64,000 nt of DNA from Symsagittifera roscoffensis (GCF_963678635.1 NC_087067.1:2230001-2294000), one strand, 5' to 3'. Shown: positions 12,186 through 24,900, counted from the first letter of the stretch. The notes: generated by a model from the sequence alone, not told the origin. Numbers and translations: made by a program.

Positions 12186-14330
12186 CTCTCTATCGCTTTT
12201 TAACAGTATTCGAGGATCTTAACAACTTCCTGGTTCTCAAAAACATTGCTCTCATCGAAGTTCCACTTTTCTCGTTTAGGTTGCCTCAACCATTATTGGA
12301 GGATCTCTTCAACATCTTCTTTCGCGGAAGCATAGTTCTCATCAGGAAAATAAAATCACTAATTTTCTGGACAAAATAAAAAAACGAAAGTTGCATTACA
12401 AGGCCAAACTGTGTGATTAGAGGATCTGAAAAAAAACAAATGAATAATCGAACATTTGACAGTCATAGTAAATTAAACAAATTGAAAACCAATTTTGATA
12501 GTAAAATAACAAGAAACAAAATCAAAAACAACTTTTTCCAGAATTTTTTAGAAACTTTAAGCACACAAAAGTGGTCTTCTCCAATACGCTATTTACTCGA
12601 GAACATTAAGAAGAGCTGAATGCATATGGTTTCAGAGTGTAAATGAGCAACTAGATTATACACCACTTAGAACAAAACACAACTTACACATCTTTCTTCT
12701 GAATGTAAAATTTGAATTGCTACTGTTACAATGTTCTGAGGATCTTATCAACAATTCCTTTTTTCTCGGAAGCATAGTTCTCATCTAAGTTCCGCTTCTC
12801 TCGATTAGGTTTGCCTCAACCTGTATCTTTTAACGCGGAAGCATAGCTCTCATCTAAGTTTCGCTTCTCTCATCCTGACCTGCTTCAAGCATTCTTGAAG
12901 GGTATCATCAACGTACTTATTTTTGGTAGAAAAAACTCTCTTCTAAAACTATTTTTTTTGTCATCTAAGGTCACCTGGACTAAAATTGGAGGATCTGATT
13001 AACGTCAAATTCTCGGAAACACAAGCCCTCATCTAAGTTTCGCTGCTCTTATCTAATTTCGCCTCTATCAATATTGGAGGATCTTATGAACGTCTTTATT
13101 ATCGGAAACATAATTCTCAGCTAAGTTTCGCTTCTCTCATCTAAGTTGGCCTCTACCAGTATTGAAGGATCTTATTAACGTCTTCGTTCTCAGAAGAACA
13201 GGTATCATTTTTGTTCTAATTCTCTCAGCCTAAATTAACAACGCCAGTTTTGAAGGATCTCATCTACAACCATATTTGCGGAAGCATGGATCTCATAAAG
13301 CTTCGCTTCTCTTGCTCAAAATCGCTTTTAACAGTATTCGAGTATCTTAACAACTTCCTGGTTCTCAAAAACATTGCTCTCATCGAAGTTCCACTTTTCT
13401 CGTTTAGGTTTGCCTCAACCACTATTGGAGGATCTCTTCAACATCTTCTTTCGCGGAAGCATAGTTCTCATCAGGAAAATAATATCACTAGTTTTCTGGA
13501 CAAAATAAAAAAACGAAAGTTGCATTACAAGGCCAAATTGTGTGATTAGAGGATCTGAAAAAAAATGAAAATTCGACAATTTGACAGTCATAGTAAGTTA
13601 AACAAATTGAAAACCAATTTTGATAGTAAAATAACAAGAAACAAAATAAAAAAAAACTTTTCCAGAATTTTTTTCAATTTCAAAAAAATTCAATCGGATT
13701 TCATCAACGTCTTTATAACAAAATAGGCAAATTGAAAATTAGTTTTTGTGGAAAATTTACCAGAAACACCCAAAAAATGATTTTTTAAGTTTGTTTCTAA
13801 TTTTTTAATCTTTTCGATACCTACCTAATAGGGCGCTAAAAACTCCAAAAATCAAATTTATCTGAAAGAATCTAAAGTATTGTGGCTTAAACTAAGCATA
13901 AATAAGCTCACTTGCTCAAAATTAGACAAAAATTCAAAACTTTCAAACCGGTTTTTCTCGACACTGGGGCATTTTTTAAAAAATTTTTAAATGTGGTTCG
14001 AATCGCGACTGTAGGGGCTTCCATATGATATATCACTCAATCCAGTCTGATAATTATGAGTGGAAAACAAAACAAAATCATGAAAACGCACACAAATAGA
14101 AAAATCCTCCCCATGTTTCAACTGGTCATAACAACAATTTTGTAAAAACTTTAAGCACACAAAAGTGGTCTTTTCCAATACGCTGTTTACTCAAGAACAA
14201 TAAAAAGAGCTGAATGCAGAGTGTAAATGAGCAACTAGATTATACACCACTTAGAACAAAACACAACTTACACATCTTTCTTCTGAATGTAAAATTTGAA
14301 TTGCTACTGTTACAATGTTCTTAGGATCTT
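12186..14330. repeat. 88-bp satellite with two AT-rich spacers
   Basis: Continuation of the left array after the rearrangement. It has 88-bp units at 12190-12410 and 12715-13545, a short spacer at 12425-12715 (p1 joined to p5) and a nearly full spacer at 13550-14310 that retains p3 but has lost most of p2. The mixture of spacer forms within 2 kb shows that no single form has been homogenised. Confidence 0.8.
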
Positions 14331-17300
14331 ATCAACAATTCCTTTTTTCTCGGAAGCATAGTTCTCATCTAAGTTCCGCTTCTCTCGATTAGGTTTGCTT
14401 CAACCTGTATCTTTTAACGCGGAAGCATAGCTCTCATTTAAGTTTCGCTTCTCTCATCCTGACTTGCTTCAAGCATTCTTGAAGGGTATCATCAACGTCC
14501 TTGTTTTTGGTAGGAAAAATTGTCTTCTAAAAAAATCCTTTCCAGTCTAAGGTCGCCTGGACTAAAATTGGAAGATCTCATCAACGTCATTTTCTCGCAA
14601 ACATAGCCCTCATCTAAGTTTCGCTGCTCCTATTTAATTTCGCCTCAATCAGTATTGGAGGATCTTACGTCTTTAGTGTCGGAAGCATAGCTCTTTTCTA
14701 AGTTTTGCTTCTCTGATATACTTGCCTTATAAGGAATGGAGGATCTCATCAATGTCCTTGTTCTCGAATTCCCTGCACCCATCTGAATTGCGCCTCTCTC
14801 ATTTAGAGTCTATTCTACCAGTATTCGAGGATCTCATGAATCTCCTGGTTCTCGAAACATTGCTCTCATCTAAGTGTGGCTTATCTCAATTAATTTTGCC
14901 TCTACAAATTGGGAGATCTCATCAACACCCTTATTCCTGGAAATATTACTCTCAGCTAAGTTTATCTTCTCTCATCTAAGTTGGCCCCTACCAGTATTGG
15001 AGGATCTTATTGACGTCTTCGTTCTGAGAAGAACAGGTCTCATTTAGGTTCTACTTCTCTCAGCTTAATTTAACAAAACCAGTTTTGAAGGATCTCATCT
15101 ACAACCATATTTGCGGAAGCATGGTTCTCATTAAGCTTCGCTTCTCTTGCCCAAAATCGCTTTTACTAGTATTCGAGGATCTTAACAACTTCCTGATTTT
15201 CGAAAACATTGCTCTCATCGAAGTTCCACTTTTCTCGTTTAGGTTTGCCTCAACCACCATTGGAGGATCTCATTATCATCTTCTTTTGCGGAAGCTTAGT
15301 TCTCAACTAAGTTTCGCTTCTCTCATTCTCAATTGCTTCTAGCACTCCACAAGGGTATCATCAATGTCCTTATTTTTGGAAGTAAAAGTTCTAATCTAAA
15401 AAAATCCTCTCTCATCTAAGATCGCCTACACTAAAATTGGATTCGTCCTTTTCTCGGAAAAAGCCCTCATTTAAGTTTTGCTGCTCCTATCTAAGTTGGT
15501 CTCTACCAGTATTGGAGGATCATATCAACGTCTTTGTTCTCAGAAGAACAGTTCTCATATACGTTTGACTTCTGTCAGCCAAATTCAACAATACCAGTTT
15601 TGAAGGATCTCATCAACAACCATGTTTGCGGAAGCATGGCTCTCATAAAGTTTTGCATCCCTAGATCAAAATTGCTTCTACCATATACCGAGGATCTCAA
15701 CAACCTCCTGGATTACGAAAACATTGCTGTAATCGAAATTCCGCTTCTCTCGTTTAGGTTTGCCTCAATAAGTAGTGAAATGTCTCATCATCATCTTTTT
15801 TCGCGAAAACATAGCTCATATCTAATTTTCCCGTCTATCAGTATTGGAGGATCTTATCAACGTTTTTAGTTTTGGAAGCCTAGTTCTCAATGACGTTTTC
15901 CTTCGCTGACCTACAATTGCCTTATAAGAATTGGAGGGTTTCATCAATGTCTTTTTTCTCGAAATCCCTGCTAACCATCTAAATCTCGCTTCTCTCATCT
16001 AAAATTGACTCGATCAATTTTCGAGGATCTCATCAACCTGCTGGTTCTCGAAACATTGCTCTCATCTAAATTTTGCTTCTCTTATCAAAGTTTGCCTGTT
16101 ACAAAGTCGGGGGATCTCGTCAACACCCTTGTGTTTGGAAACATAACTCCCAGATAGGTTTCGATTCTTTCATTCAAATTGGCCTCTATTGGAGGATCTT
16201 ATCAACTTGTTCATTCTCAGAAAACAGCTCTCATTTACGTACCACTTCTGTCAGCCAAGTTCAACAATACCAGTTTTGAAGGATCTCATCAACAACCATG
16301 TTTGCGGAAGCATAGTTCTCATAAAATTTTGCTTCTTTTGTCCAAAATTGCTTTTACCAGTATTCGAGGATCTCATCAACCTCCTGATTCTCGGAAACAT
16401 TGCTCTGATCAAAGTTCCACTTCTCTCATTTAAGGTTGCCTCAACCACTATTGGAGGATCTCATCAACATCTTCTTTCGCGGAAGCATAGTTCTCATCTA
16501 AGTTTCGCTTCTCTCATCCTCACTTGCTTCTAGCATTGTAGAAGGGTATCATCAACGTCCTCATTCTTGGTAGGAAAAATTCTAATGTAAATTTAACCTC
16601 TTTCGTCTATGGTCAACAGGACTAATATTGGAATCGTTCTTTTCTCGGAAACGTAGCCCTCATCTAAGTTTCGCTGCTACTATCTAATTTCGTCTCAATC
16701 ATTATTGGAGGGTCTTATGAACGTCTTTAGTATCGGAAGCAAATCTCTCTTCTAAGTTTTGCTTCTCTGGTCTAAAATTGCTTTATCAGAATTGGAGGAT
16801 CTCATCAGTGTCTTTGTTCTTGGATTCCCTGCTTCCATCTGAGTTGAGTCTCTCTCATTTAGAATTGCCTCTACCAGTATTCGAGTATCTCATCAAGCTC
16901 CTGGTTCTCGAAAAATTGCTCTCATTTAAAATCGGTTTATCTCATTTAAATTTGCCTCTAAAAAATTGGGCGATCTCATCAACGCCCTTATTCCTGGAAA
17001 CGTAACTCTCAGCTAAGTTTCGCTTCTCTCATTTAAGTTGGCCTCTACCAGTATTGGAGGATCTTATCAACGTCTTCGTTCTCAGAGGAACAGTTCTCAT
17101 TTACGTTCTTATTCTGTTAGCCAAATTTAACAATGCTGGTTTTGAAGGATCTCATCAACAACCATGTTTGCGGAAGCATGCATCTCATAGAGTGTTGCTT
17201 CTCTAGATCAAAATCGCTTAAATCAGTTTCCGAGGATCTCAACATTCTCCTGGTTCACGAAATTCACGAAAACATTGCCTCTATCGAAGTTCCGCTTCTC

Positions 17301-18037
17301 TCGTTTAGGTTTGCCTCAGCCTGTATTGAAGGGTCTCATCATTGCTCTCATCAAAATTTTGCTTCTCTTATCAAAGTTTGTCTGTTACAAAGTCGGGGGA
17401 TCTCGTCAACACCCTTATTTTTGGAAACATAAGTCCCAGATAAGTTTCACTTCTCTCAATTAAGTTGGCCTCTACCAGTATATGAGGATCTTGTCAACGT
17501 CTTCGCTCTCAGAAGAACAGCTCTCATTTACGCACCACTTCTGTCAACCAAGTTTAACAATACCAGTTTTTGAAGGATCTCATCAACAACCATGTTTGCG
17601 GAAGCATGCATCTCATAGAGTGTTGCTTCTCTAGTTCAAAATCGCTCATACCAGTTTCCGTGGATCTCAACATTCTCCTGGTTCACGAAAACTTTACTCA
17701 TATCGAAACTCCGCTTCTCTCGTTTACGCTTGCCTCAGCCTGTATTGAAGGGTCTCATCAACATCTTTTTTCGCGGAAGCATAGCTCTCATCTAATTTGC
17801 CCGTCTATCAGTATTGATGGATCTTTTCAACGTTTTTAGTTTTGGAAGTAAAGCTGTCAGTTGAGTTTTGCTTCTCTGATCCACAATTGTTTTATAAGAA
17901 TTGGAGGACTTCATCAATGTATTTTGTCTCGGAATCCCTGCTGCCATCTAAACCTCGCTTCTATCACCTAAAATCGACTAGACCAACTTTCGAGAATCTC
18001 ATCAACTTCCTGGTTCTCAAAACCTTGCTCTCATTTA
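14331..18037. repeat. 88-bp satellite, monomer-only block
   Basis: Uninterrupted degenerate 88-bp units without AT-rich spacers, more diverged from each other than those to the left. It contains the direct-orientation source-like copy (15085-15305) of the inverted block. It ends in CTCATTTA, where element 1 is inserted; the repeat register continues exactly at 38818. Confidence 0.85.
18035..18037. other. Target-site duplication of element 1 (left, TTA)
   Basis: TTA immediately before the 5' LTR; the same TTA follows the 3' LTR at 38818-38820. Removing the element and one TTA restores CTCATTTAAGTGTGG. This matches other satellite units (for example around 14870, CTCATCTAAGTGTGG), so the 3-bp length is well supported. 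Confidence 0.8.
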
Positions 18038-18206
18038 TGTGACATTCGACCAGAATGGCCAAAATGCAGTCTCTGCAGAATTCGGTATTTTAGCAGCAAG
18101 CCTTCCGAATTGGCGATTTAGAACGGATAAGGACGTTATTTGAACGATTAGCCAAACGGTGAAGGCTAGAAGATTCTGGAATTCTAATTTTTAAAAATTC
18201 GAATTA

Positions 18207-18214
18207 TGACGTCA
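18207..18214. promoter_or_regulatory. CRE/ATF-type site in E1 LTR
   Basis: TGACGTCA, the full palindromic cAMP-response element consensus bound by CREB/ATF bZIP proteins. It is present in both LTRs (second copy 38066-38073), about 170 bp into the LTR where U3 is expected. An 8-mer can occur by chance, so a role in element transcription is inference. Confidence 0.4.
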
Positions 18215-18357
18215 TATTTCTGAGAAACGTCAGAGACGGCCATTTTAGCTAAAATAGCAGAAAGAAACAGAACAACTTTTATCTGCGATTACGAACACTA
18301 CGAAATCGAGACTAAAAAAACAACAACGAACTACCGAACAGCAGAGGACGTTCCGAG

Positions 18358-18407
18358 TTGCAACTATTGTGCTGTTACAATAGTTGCAAGGCCGTTGCGA
18401 GCAACGG
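18358..18407 (+). other. Two consecutive stem-loops in E1 LTR
   Basis: Stem-loop 1 is TTGCAACTATTGT (18358-18370), loop GCTGTT, then its perfect complement (18377-18389), a 13-bp stem. Stem-loop 2 is CCGTTG (18392-18397), loop CGAG, CAACGG (18402-18407). A third, CCGGATTC-AA-GAATCCGG, is at 18468-18485. All recur in the 3' LTR. Position suggests R/U5 RNA structure, but the transcription start is unknown. Confidence 0.6.
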
Positions 18408-18613
18408 TGAAGGGTAAAACCCAGCCTTCCGAGTTATTGTGAACTGGATATTAAGAAGCTTGATTCACCGGATTCAAGAATCCGGAAGGGTCTCGGGACG
18501 TGGACTTTTATGAACTTATATTGAATTTTAGCATCCGTCATGTCCTGACTTGAATTTAATTAAGATCTTAATTCGTTTTGACAAGAATGAGGAGCTAGAA
18601 GTAGAGGGGGAAG

Positions 18614-18634
18614 GGTTGATCCATCTTCGATGGA
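18614..18634 (+). other. Hairpin shared by both LTR families (E1 copy)
   Basis: GGTTGATCCATCT followed three bases later by ATGGA. Stem TCCATC/GATGGA (18620-18625 with 18629-18634), loop TTC. The E2 LTR has GGTTGATCCATCT plus ATGGATCAA at the same offset, about 576 nt from the LTR start, although I could align little else between the two LTRs. Confidence 0.6.
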
Positions 18635-18970
18635 GATGATGATTTTTATCTACTGAACAAAAACAATAGTAATATGATAAGCAGTAGCCCTGTTTTTAGG
18701 AGTGACCTCGTGGTCTGGGGATACAGAGACCCAGCCATGAGCTCACTAATTTTGCATGTAATTCAGTTAATTTGAGCGTTCTGGTCGAAGCCGGAGAACA
18801 GTAGCGTTTTTGTCAGCCTGATGTAAGAAAGACCACCGAAAAGTACTGGCTTGGTAGAGACGGTGAAAAACATGCAAAGCTCTGTTTAGACGCTAGCCAG
18901 TCGTCTTAAGACTTAGTTTTGTTATCCGTCGATATGTATCTTCCGGGCGAATGTTACATGTATGTTTTTA

Positions 18971-18985
18971 TGGCGCTCCTGGGTG
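18971..18985 (+). promoter_or_regulatory. Primer-binding site candidate of E1
   Basis: TGGCGCTCCTGGGTG starts with TGG, complementary to a tRNA CCA end. The same 15-mer lies at the equivalent place in E2 (60894-60908), and the shared stretch extends a few bases either side. It sits 12 nt inside the LTR end (11 nt in E2), farther than the usual 0-5 nt. I cannot name the tRNA; the deduced base before CCA is G. Confidence 0.6.
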
Positions 18986-20824
18986 TTATTCTTTTTTAAC
19001 ATCATGATCGGCAGAACCGTTAACGAGCACTCCGCGCCGAGCGGATGCTCACATTAACGCCCTTATTAGGCCTAAACCGCCGGGGCGGAAGGGTAGTTCG
19101 GAACGCGGAGGCCTTCCGGATTGCCGTGAATAGCTTTTTAACCTAGTTAAGACCGAAAATTCACAAACCAGGAAGGGTGGGGGGATCGGCCGTCCCCTCG
19201 TCCCCTGAGCGGTTGGTGACCAAAAACACTTAAAGATATAAGTAAAACCAAACAAAAAGTAGTATAGTACCCAAGAAAAACAAAAAACATAAAAAAATAA
19301 CCGAAAAAACCAAAAACAGTAAAAAAGTAAAAAATCAGTAGAAATCATCCCCCCAGACAAGATGTGATTCAACCCCCCCGTTTGTTGTTGATAGATATAT
19401 TGTTGTTACAGGCATTTATATCAGTCAGGATCGTTACGATCAATTTTGAGGCCCGTTTGTGAGGCTTGCACTGTAGGGTTATTTGAGCATTTAAGCACGT
19501 TAATGATAAATTGCGCTCAGTCCGGAGGGGTCAGCTGATTTGCGCTCAATTCGGAAGGGTCTTGGGTGAAGACCGATCCGGCAAGCAGTACAAGGAGCAA
19601 CAAGAAGGGGCTCAACGACAACAACAATCGACTGTTGGGTATCGTTAACCAGTTTTGTATCCCTTTTGGTACAAAAAGTAAGATAGTAATCTGTGGGGGG
19701 CTCGACAGTGCTGCACTGTAGTGACCCTTCACCGAACTGCGAATATCCGAGTTAAGCACCTTAATTCGGATAATAAACAAACCCGGAGCGGTATAGTATT
19801 ACTAATATTATTACTTATATAGCCTATATTAATATTCTTATATCATTTTTCAGTGAAAAACAACGAAAACAGACCGGTTTTTAGGGTCAAAATAGCGATA
19901 TTTTGATCCCCCCACAAGTCGCGATTTTTGAGATATCGATATTTTTTGAAACGGAAAAAGCGCTAAGTTAGTGTGTTACATCGTAACTGCACTACTGTAA
20001 CAAGTAGAACCGGTTAACTTTAGTTCGGAAGTGGTTGGAACTAGTTTGGTACCAAAAACCAAATTTTCCCAATTTTTGATAGTAAGAAACACTAAAAATT
20101 TAGAAAATTTTTTGAAATTTTTGAGGTAGGACAGTAAAAATAGTTGTTCGGACAACGTCCACTAGTGAATCTACAAGTCTTAAAATCCGCTACCCGAAAG
20201 CCTTCCGGGTTGCAGAGAAATCGAACATAACGTGTTTGATTTGGTGGATTCATCAATCCGGAGGGGTCCAGGTAGCATAGTTTTTCGCAAATTTTTTCTA
20301 CAATAGCGTTTTAGATCGGGTCTTTTGCATTGAACTAGAAGAGTATAGGCCTTCTGAGCTCGGATCAATAAATTTTAGGTCGAAAGGACCAGATTTGCGG
20401 AAAAAGTTAGGCGGAACCTATAAGAGAGAAAATTTTTTGAGTTCGGAAAAAAGACGTTTTGGTTAATAACTTTGGAACTACTGATCATATCGAGTTGATC
20501 TTGGTACCAATAGATCAGAAATTAGCTGAGCTTACTAATAGGATCAGAAATTTTTCAGAAAAGCGAGCGAGAAAATTTTTTGAGATTGTTTTTAGCAAAT
20601 TACACAAATCCGGAGGGGTACACCCTTCACGTTTTATAAATTTTTCTAAAAAACCCTTATACCCCTACCAAAAGTTGATAGCGATTGAACTAAGTAACTT
20701 AAGACAGTTCTAGACAAAAAGGGAGGGCTGAAGGCACAAGACAACCATAATAGAGTCGAAATTAGGCAAGTGATAAGACCCTTCACCGTTAGTGTGAATT
20801 GTCAAATAAGTGCCTTAACTTCAA

Positions 20825-21168
20825 TCCGGAGGGGTCTAGGAAAGGATCCTATACCCTTCCCAGTTAATTCAAACAGCATAAGAGCAACGCAGAACGTATC
20901 CGGAGGGGTATAAGCTGAAATAAAGAAAACTACAAAAAGCTACTTTGACAGAGCTAAGGGCTCCGAAGTCAGAGGGGTCCGAATCCGGAGGGGTCTACTT
21001 TCCACAAAACCGGAGGGGTCCGAATCCGGAAGGGTCTTATAGTCGCTAATTCGGAGGGGTCCAAATCCGGAGGGGTCTACTATTAACTAACTCGGAGGGG
21101 TCCCAATCCGGAGGGGTCTATATTCTGACAGTCCGGAAGTGTCCTATTTGTGCTAATCCGGAGGGGTA
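20825..21168 (+). repeat. Cluster of TCCGGAGGGGTC motifs in E1 leader
   Basis: About 13 copies of TCCGGAGGGGTC or one-to-two-base variants in 344 bp, at 20825, 20899, 20969, 20984, 21009, 21025, 21050, 21066, 21091, 21107, 21132 and 21157 among others. Spacing is irregular (15-75 nt), so this is not a simple tandem repeat. Isolated copies lie upstream at 19521, 19550, 20257 and 20609, and one in the LTR (ATCCGGAAGGGTC near 18480). It could be a protein- or RNA-binding array. Confidence 0.8.
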
Positions 21169-21944
21169 TCATTTTATTAAGGACTTAGGTGAACGAAAGA
21201 AAAACTAAAAAGCGAGAGGTATTAGGTTATTAATACACAGGATAGGTATCAGTGACTGCACTGGTAACTTGCCTCTCAAAAAGAACCAGACTAATACAAA
21301 ACAGGTCCGAACTCGGATATTCGCGACACTAAGTCTAAATTAAAAAGAGCGTGACTCATTGGTGTGGATTGAAACATAATACGTTTTTGGGAAAAGTAAC
21401 TGCCCTGAGGATTTTAGTAGGTCTAGCTCGGGCAGTCCGAAGGCAGATAGGTAACACAGTACTCGGTGGGTGCAATAGACGCCCACTTGAGAAAATTACT
21501 GCCTTCAAAGTTTTGTCTGGTGCAGCACCAAGCAGGGAAAGCTTTTTCTTTAAAAGACAGGTTCGACTATTGTACTGCGACCGACTAAGAGTACAAGACA
21601 CATACGTTTTTTTATATATACATTCATATTGTGTCAATATATATTTTTTTTTTGTTTTTGATTTTAAATCAACCTAAACTGTGCTTGATTGGGTGGTGAC
21701 TACACTATCTTTTAAATTGACTGATAACATCATATTGTGCTAGTTTCCAGATCTTTGGACCGATAATCGGCTAGTGTGAATAAATTTTATACAAACTGTA
21801 CTCTGACAACATACAGGGATTCGTGGTCACTATTTAATAGAATCTGGTGAAATTTATTGTGTTGTGTCATTATTATTGTTAATAAAACTATAAGGTCTCT
21901 AGCAATTGAGTCAAGAGTAGGCATAGGAAAGTGACAAATAAAGA

Positions 21945-24900
21945 ATGAGTTTAGACAAGTCAAGGATACCAAAACGAGGTAATAGCTCTAGGAAATTCAT
22001 ACCTGAAAAGCAAAGAAAAACGATGACCGATCCTTTTGTGGATTGGATCAAGCGATCCCGGTCTGACAAAAGGGGGACGGTTTCAGGCAGAATGGTTGAA
22101 ACGAGAAGTCAGAAGACCTCAGAAGAGCGAAGAGAACTATTAGAAGTGGAGGTCAATACGGACCATACCATGAACGACAACCAGGGAGTAAATGGATTGG
22201 AAGGAAGAGGCAGAAGGCTGGCGAGTGAATCAACCCCGGTAGAACAAGGCCATGATTTTGCCACTTCCACCGGGACATTGGATCGAGAGGAGATGTCGGA
22301 ACTGTCCGACATCTCAACTGAAGTAACGGCGACTAGAAGATCTCCGACAGACAACACTATGATGGCAGGCGGAATGGGGAAACAAACAACGTCATCATCA
22401 TTCTCAGAAAGAATGAAGAACACCTTCGGAAACATCTTTCCATTCAGCATGGGAGGAGGAGCAGGAAACGATGGGGAATCCCAGGAGGAAGAGGATGAAG
22501 AGGAGCAAGGGGACTTTGGATCTCAAGTCAGCCTCAATAGTTCGATCCATGAGAGTGAGGCACACGTCGGAAGAGAGACTAGAACCATGGATAAATTTGG
22601 TGTAGTGACAACGATAAGCAAAGAGGCAAACACACCGGGCCAGTCAAAGGACTTCGCGATTAGGACAAGTTCGGAGCCACAACCTGAAGAGAATAGAACC
22701 AGAGGGCTCGGCAATGCGTTAATGGATCCTGAAATAAATAATGAAAAGACGTTGAAGCACAGAGTCAAGGCCCGGATCTCGACAAGCACGAAGTTACCTG
22801 GCTCCGACAGGGTTACACCGCCACTAGTGACGCCACTCGTGGATAACGGGGCAGCACTAGAAGAAGCCTTAAACAACATAGTGGGCAGTTTAGGAGAACA
22901 AAATGAACAGATGTCGATAAGGATGAGTGAACTAGAAAGAGCAGTTCACATTGAAAGAGAAAGTCTGCGGGAAGAAATAAACCGCAACAGACAAGAAGTT
23001 GACAGAAGCGAAAAACGCTTGAAAGAAAGAACGGACGAACATATGACGAGGAACTTGTCGCGAATGACAAGAGAAGCGGAACAGAGGGAGTTACGCTTAA
23101 GAGCCGACATGGAGAAGTTAAGAATTCAGCAAGAGCAGTCTCTTGGGTCTCTTGACACAAAGATAGACGCGATGATGGAGAGGCGAACGCAGGCTATCAT
23201 GGATAGGTTGGACGGGCTACTAAGCAGCAAGAGTGGACCAAAAGAAGGAGAGCCGAACTCGGGAGGTCCCAGCAGGGAACCGAGGGTGAACTTCAATGAA
23301 CATCAAAGGAGGAAGACATATGGATCCACTAGAGGCAGGGGCAGTTCATCAGGCTATGCCACAAGGAGTAATACAGCATGGGGCCCGAACAGTAGAGCGA
23401 GTTCAACGGGGAACAAACAAACCTCGAACGAACGACCAACGCAAAGCACACATGCGACCGGGAGAAGCGATTCTGGCAACATGGGGCATACAAGCCCGAG
23501 GAGGAGTCACATGGGCCAAGCGGGAAACGCTCATGGTGATTCGGATTGTAGGGATGTACCGCACACAGAGCCTTCGACAAGGTGTGAGGACACTCAAGCG
23601 GGACACTCAAGGGATGCTACGGCTATGGCCACAGCATTTGAACCCCTGAACAGGTCTTTGGAGACATTCCTGACGCGGTTATCTAGAACCAATGAACGCA
23701 GTGAAAAGTCCAGAAGAGTCTTTAAGAAACCAAGATGCTACAAAGACGAATCTGATGGCTGTATTGATACCTGGATAGAGGTAATGAAGCTGCATTTCGA
23801 GGAAGAAGACTTGTCTGAGAGACAGGAATGCAGCGCGCTCACCAGCAACTTAGAAGGGACAGCCCTGAACTGTGTCATGGCCAAGAAACAGTATCAACGT
23901 GACACTGCTGAGAAAATCTTCGAAATTTTATTAAACCGTTTCGGATCAGGGGTGCAGGGGCACCAGGCGATGATGCGCTTCGAGAAACGGAGGCAGCGGG
24001 AAGATGAAACTATAGACAAGTTTCTCGATGATTTGGAAATGCTGAGAAGACGCAGCCAACCGGATGAGTCAAATCGAAGGATGAACCTGGCCGTAGCCTC
24101 AAAATTCATCGATGGTGTGAAAAACGATGAACTTCGTACGATGCTAGCAACGCATTACACACCACTATCAACTAATGCGCCAACACCGGAGGAGTTGAGA
24201 CTCAAATCGAAAGAGTATCTATTGCTGAAACCTCCTTCGAGATCTGGATATTACAAGAACAATTATGGCAATTTTAACAACGGACCAGCGAACCAAGGGA
24301 ACAATTGGTACAAACCGAGGGACGATATGGACAAGAGACGCTCTTGTGCTAATTGTAGTTCAACAGACCATCATGTGTCAGCATGCCCAGCTTATAAACA
24401 AGGCATGAAAGCAATAGGCTTTAGCCTCGAGGACGAAGATGCGTCAGAGTTGGAACATGAGGATTTCATGAGAGGAGTAATTGCGAAATTCGGCCCGAGG
24501 TGTTTCTTTTGCAACTTGGAAGGTCATTTTAAATCAGACTGTCCACAATTCTGGGATGCAGTGGCAGACATCAAGCATCCAAGGCATGAAGAAGCTTTAT
24601 CAGGAGTGAAAGCAAGCAAGGCTCGACTTTTAAACGAAGCAGAGGCACGCAGGAAGGACAAACCTCAAGAGCTGGCGGCAAAGAAAATGCAAGCGGTAAC
24701 AGGAGAAGCACGTGAACCGGAACCAGCAACTGCGGCCGATGACTTCAAGATCGATTATAAGGCAGCCGCAAAGGATGCTTTAAATAGAGTACAGCAGGAA
24801 TTGGTGACGAAAGAGATCGAACAAAAAGTGAAACTTGAACTGGAAAATGAAAAGCTTCAGGAGCAACTGAATACCTTCGAGGCAACGGAGTTCGAAGAGA

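Larger units (their letters stand above)
18038..18958 (+). repeat. 5' LTR of element 1
   Basis: 921 bp, TG...CA ends, practically identical to 37897-38817. It contains a palindromic CRE (18207-18214), an AATTTTTAAAAATT palindrome (18186-18199), three stem-loops (18358-18389, 18392-18407, 18468-18485) and the GGTTGATCCATCT hairpin (18614-18634) that is shared with E2's otherwise different LTR. It should hold the promoter and poly(A) site; I saw no clear TATA box or AATAAA. Confidence 0.95.
18959..21944 (+). other. Leader (5' untranslated region) of E1
   Basis: 2,986 nt between LTR and Gag-Pol. It holds the primer-binding site, then mixed-composition DNA with many copies of TCCGGA(A/G)GGGT. 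A two-copy imperfect duplication lies near 21385-21430 and 21480-21525 (shared word ACTGCC). Short frames such as 21351-21677 and its antisense 21356-21637 lack any recognisable domain. It is likely RNA-structural or packaging sequence. Confidence 0.7.

Noticed and set aside
1860-17839. Many 60-115 codon open frames in the satellite (for example the MKDLIYNHICGSM series)
   Set aside because: They are the satellite read in successive frames. The 88-bp unit shifts frame each time, similar peptides appear in several frames, and no start or splice context is conserved.
21351-21677. 108-codon ORF in the E1 leader
   Set aside because: An overlapping antisense ORF of similar length exists, there is no recognisable domain and no counterpart in E2.
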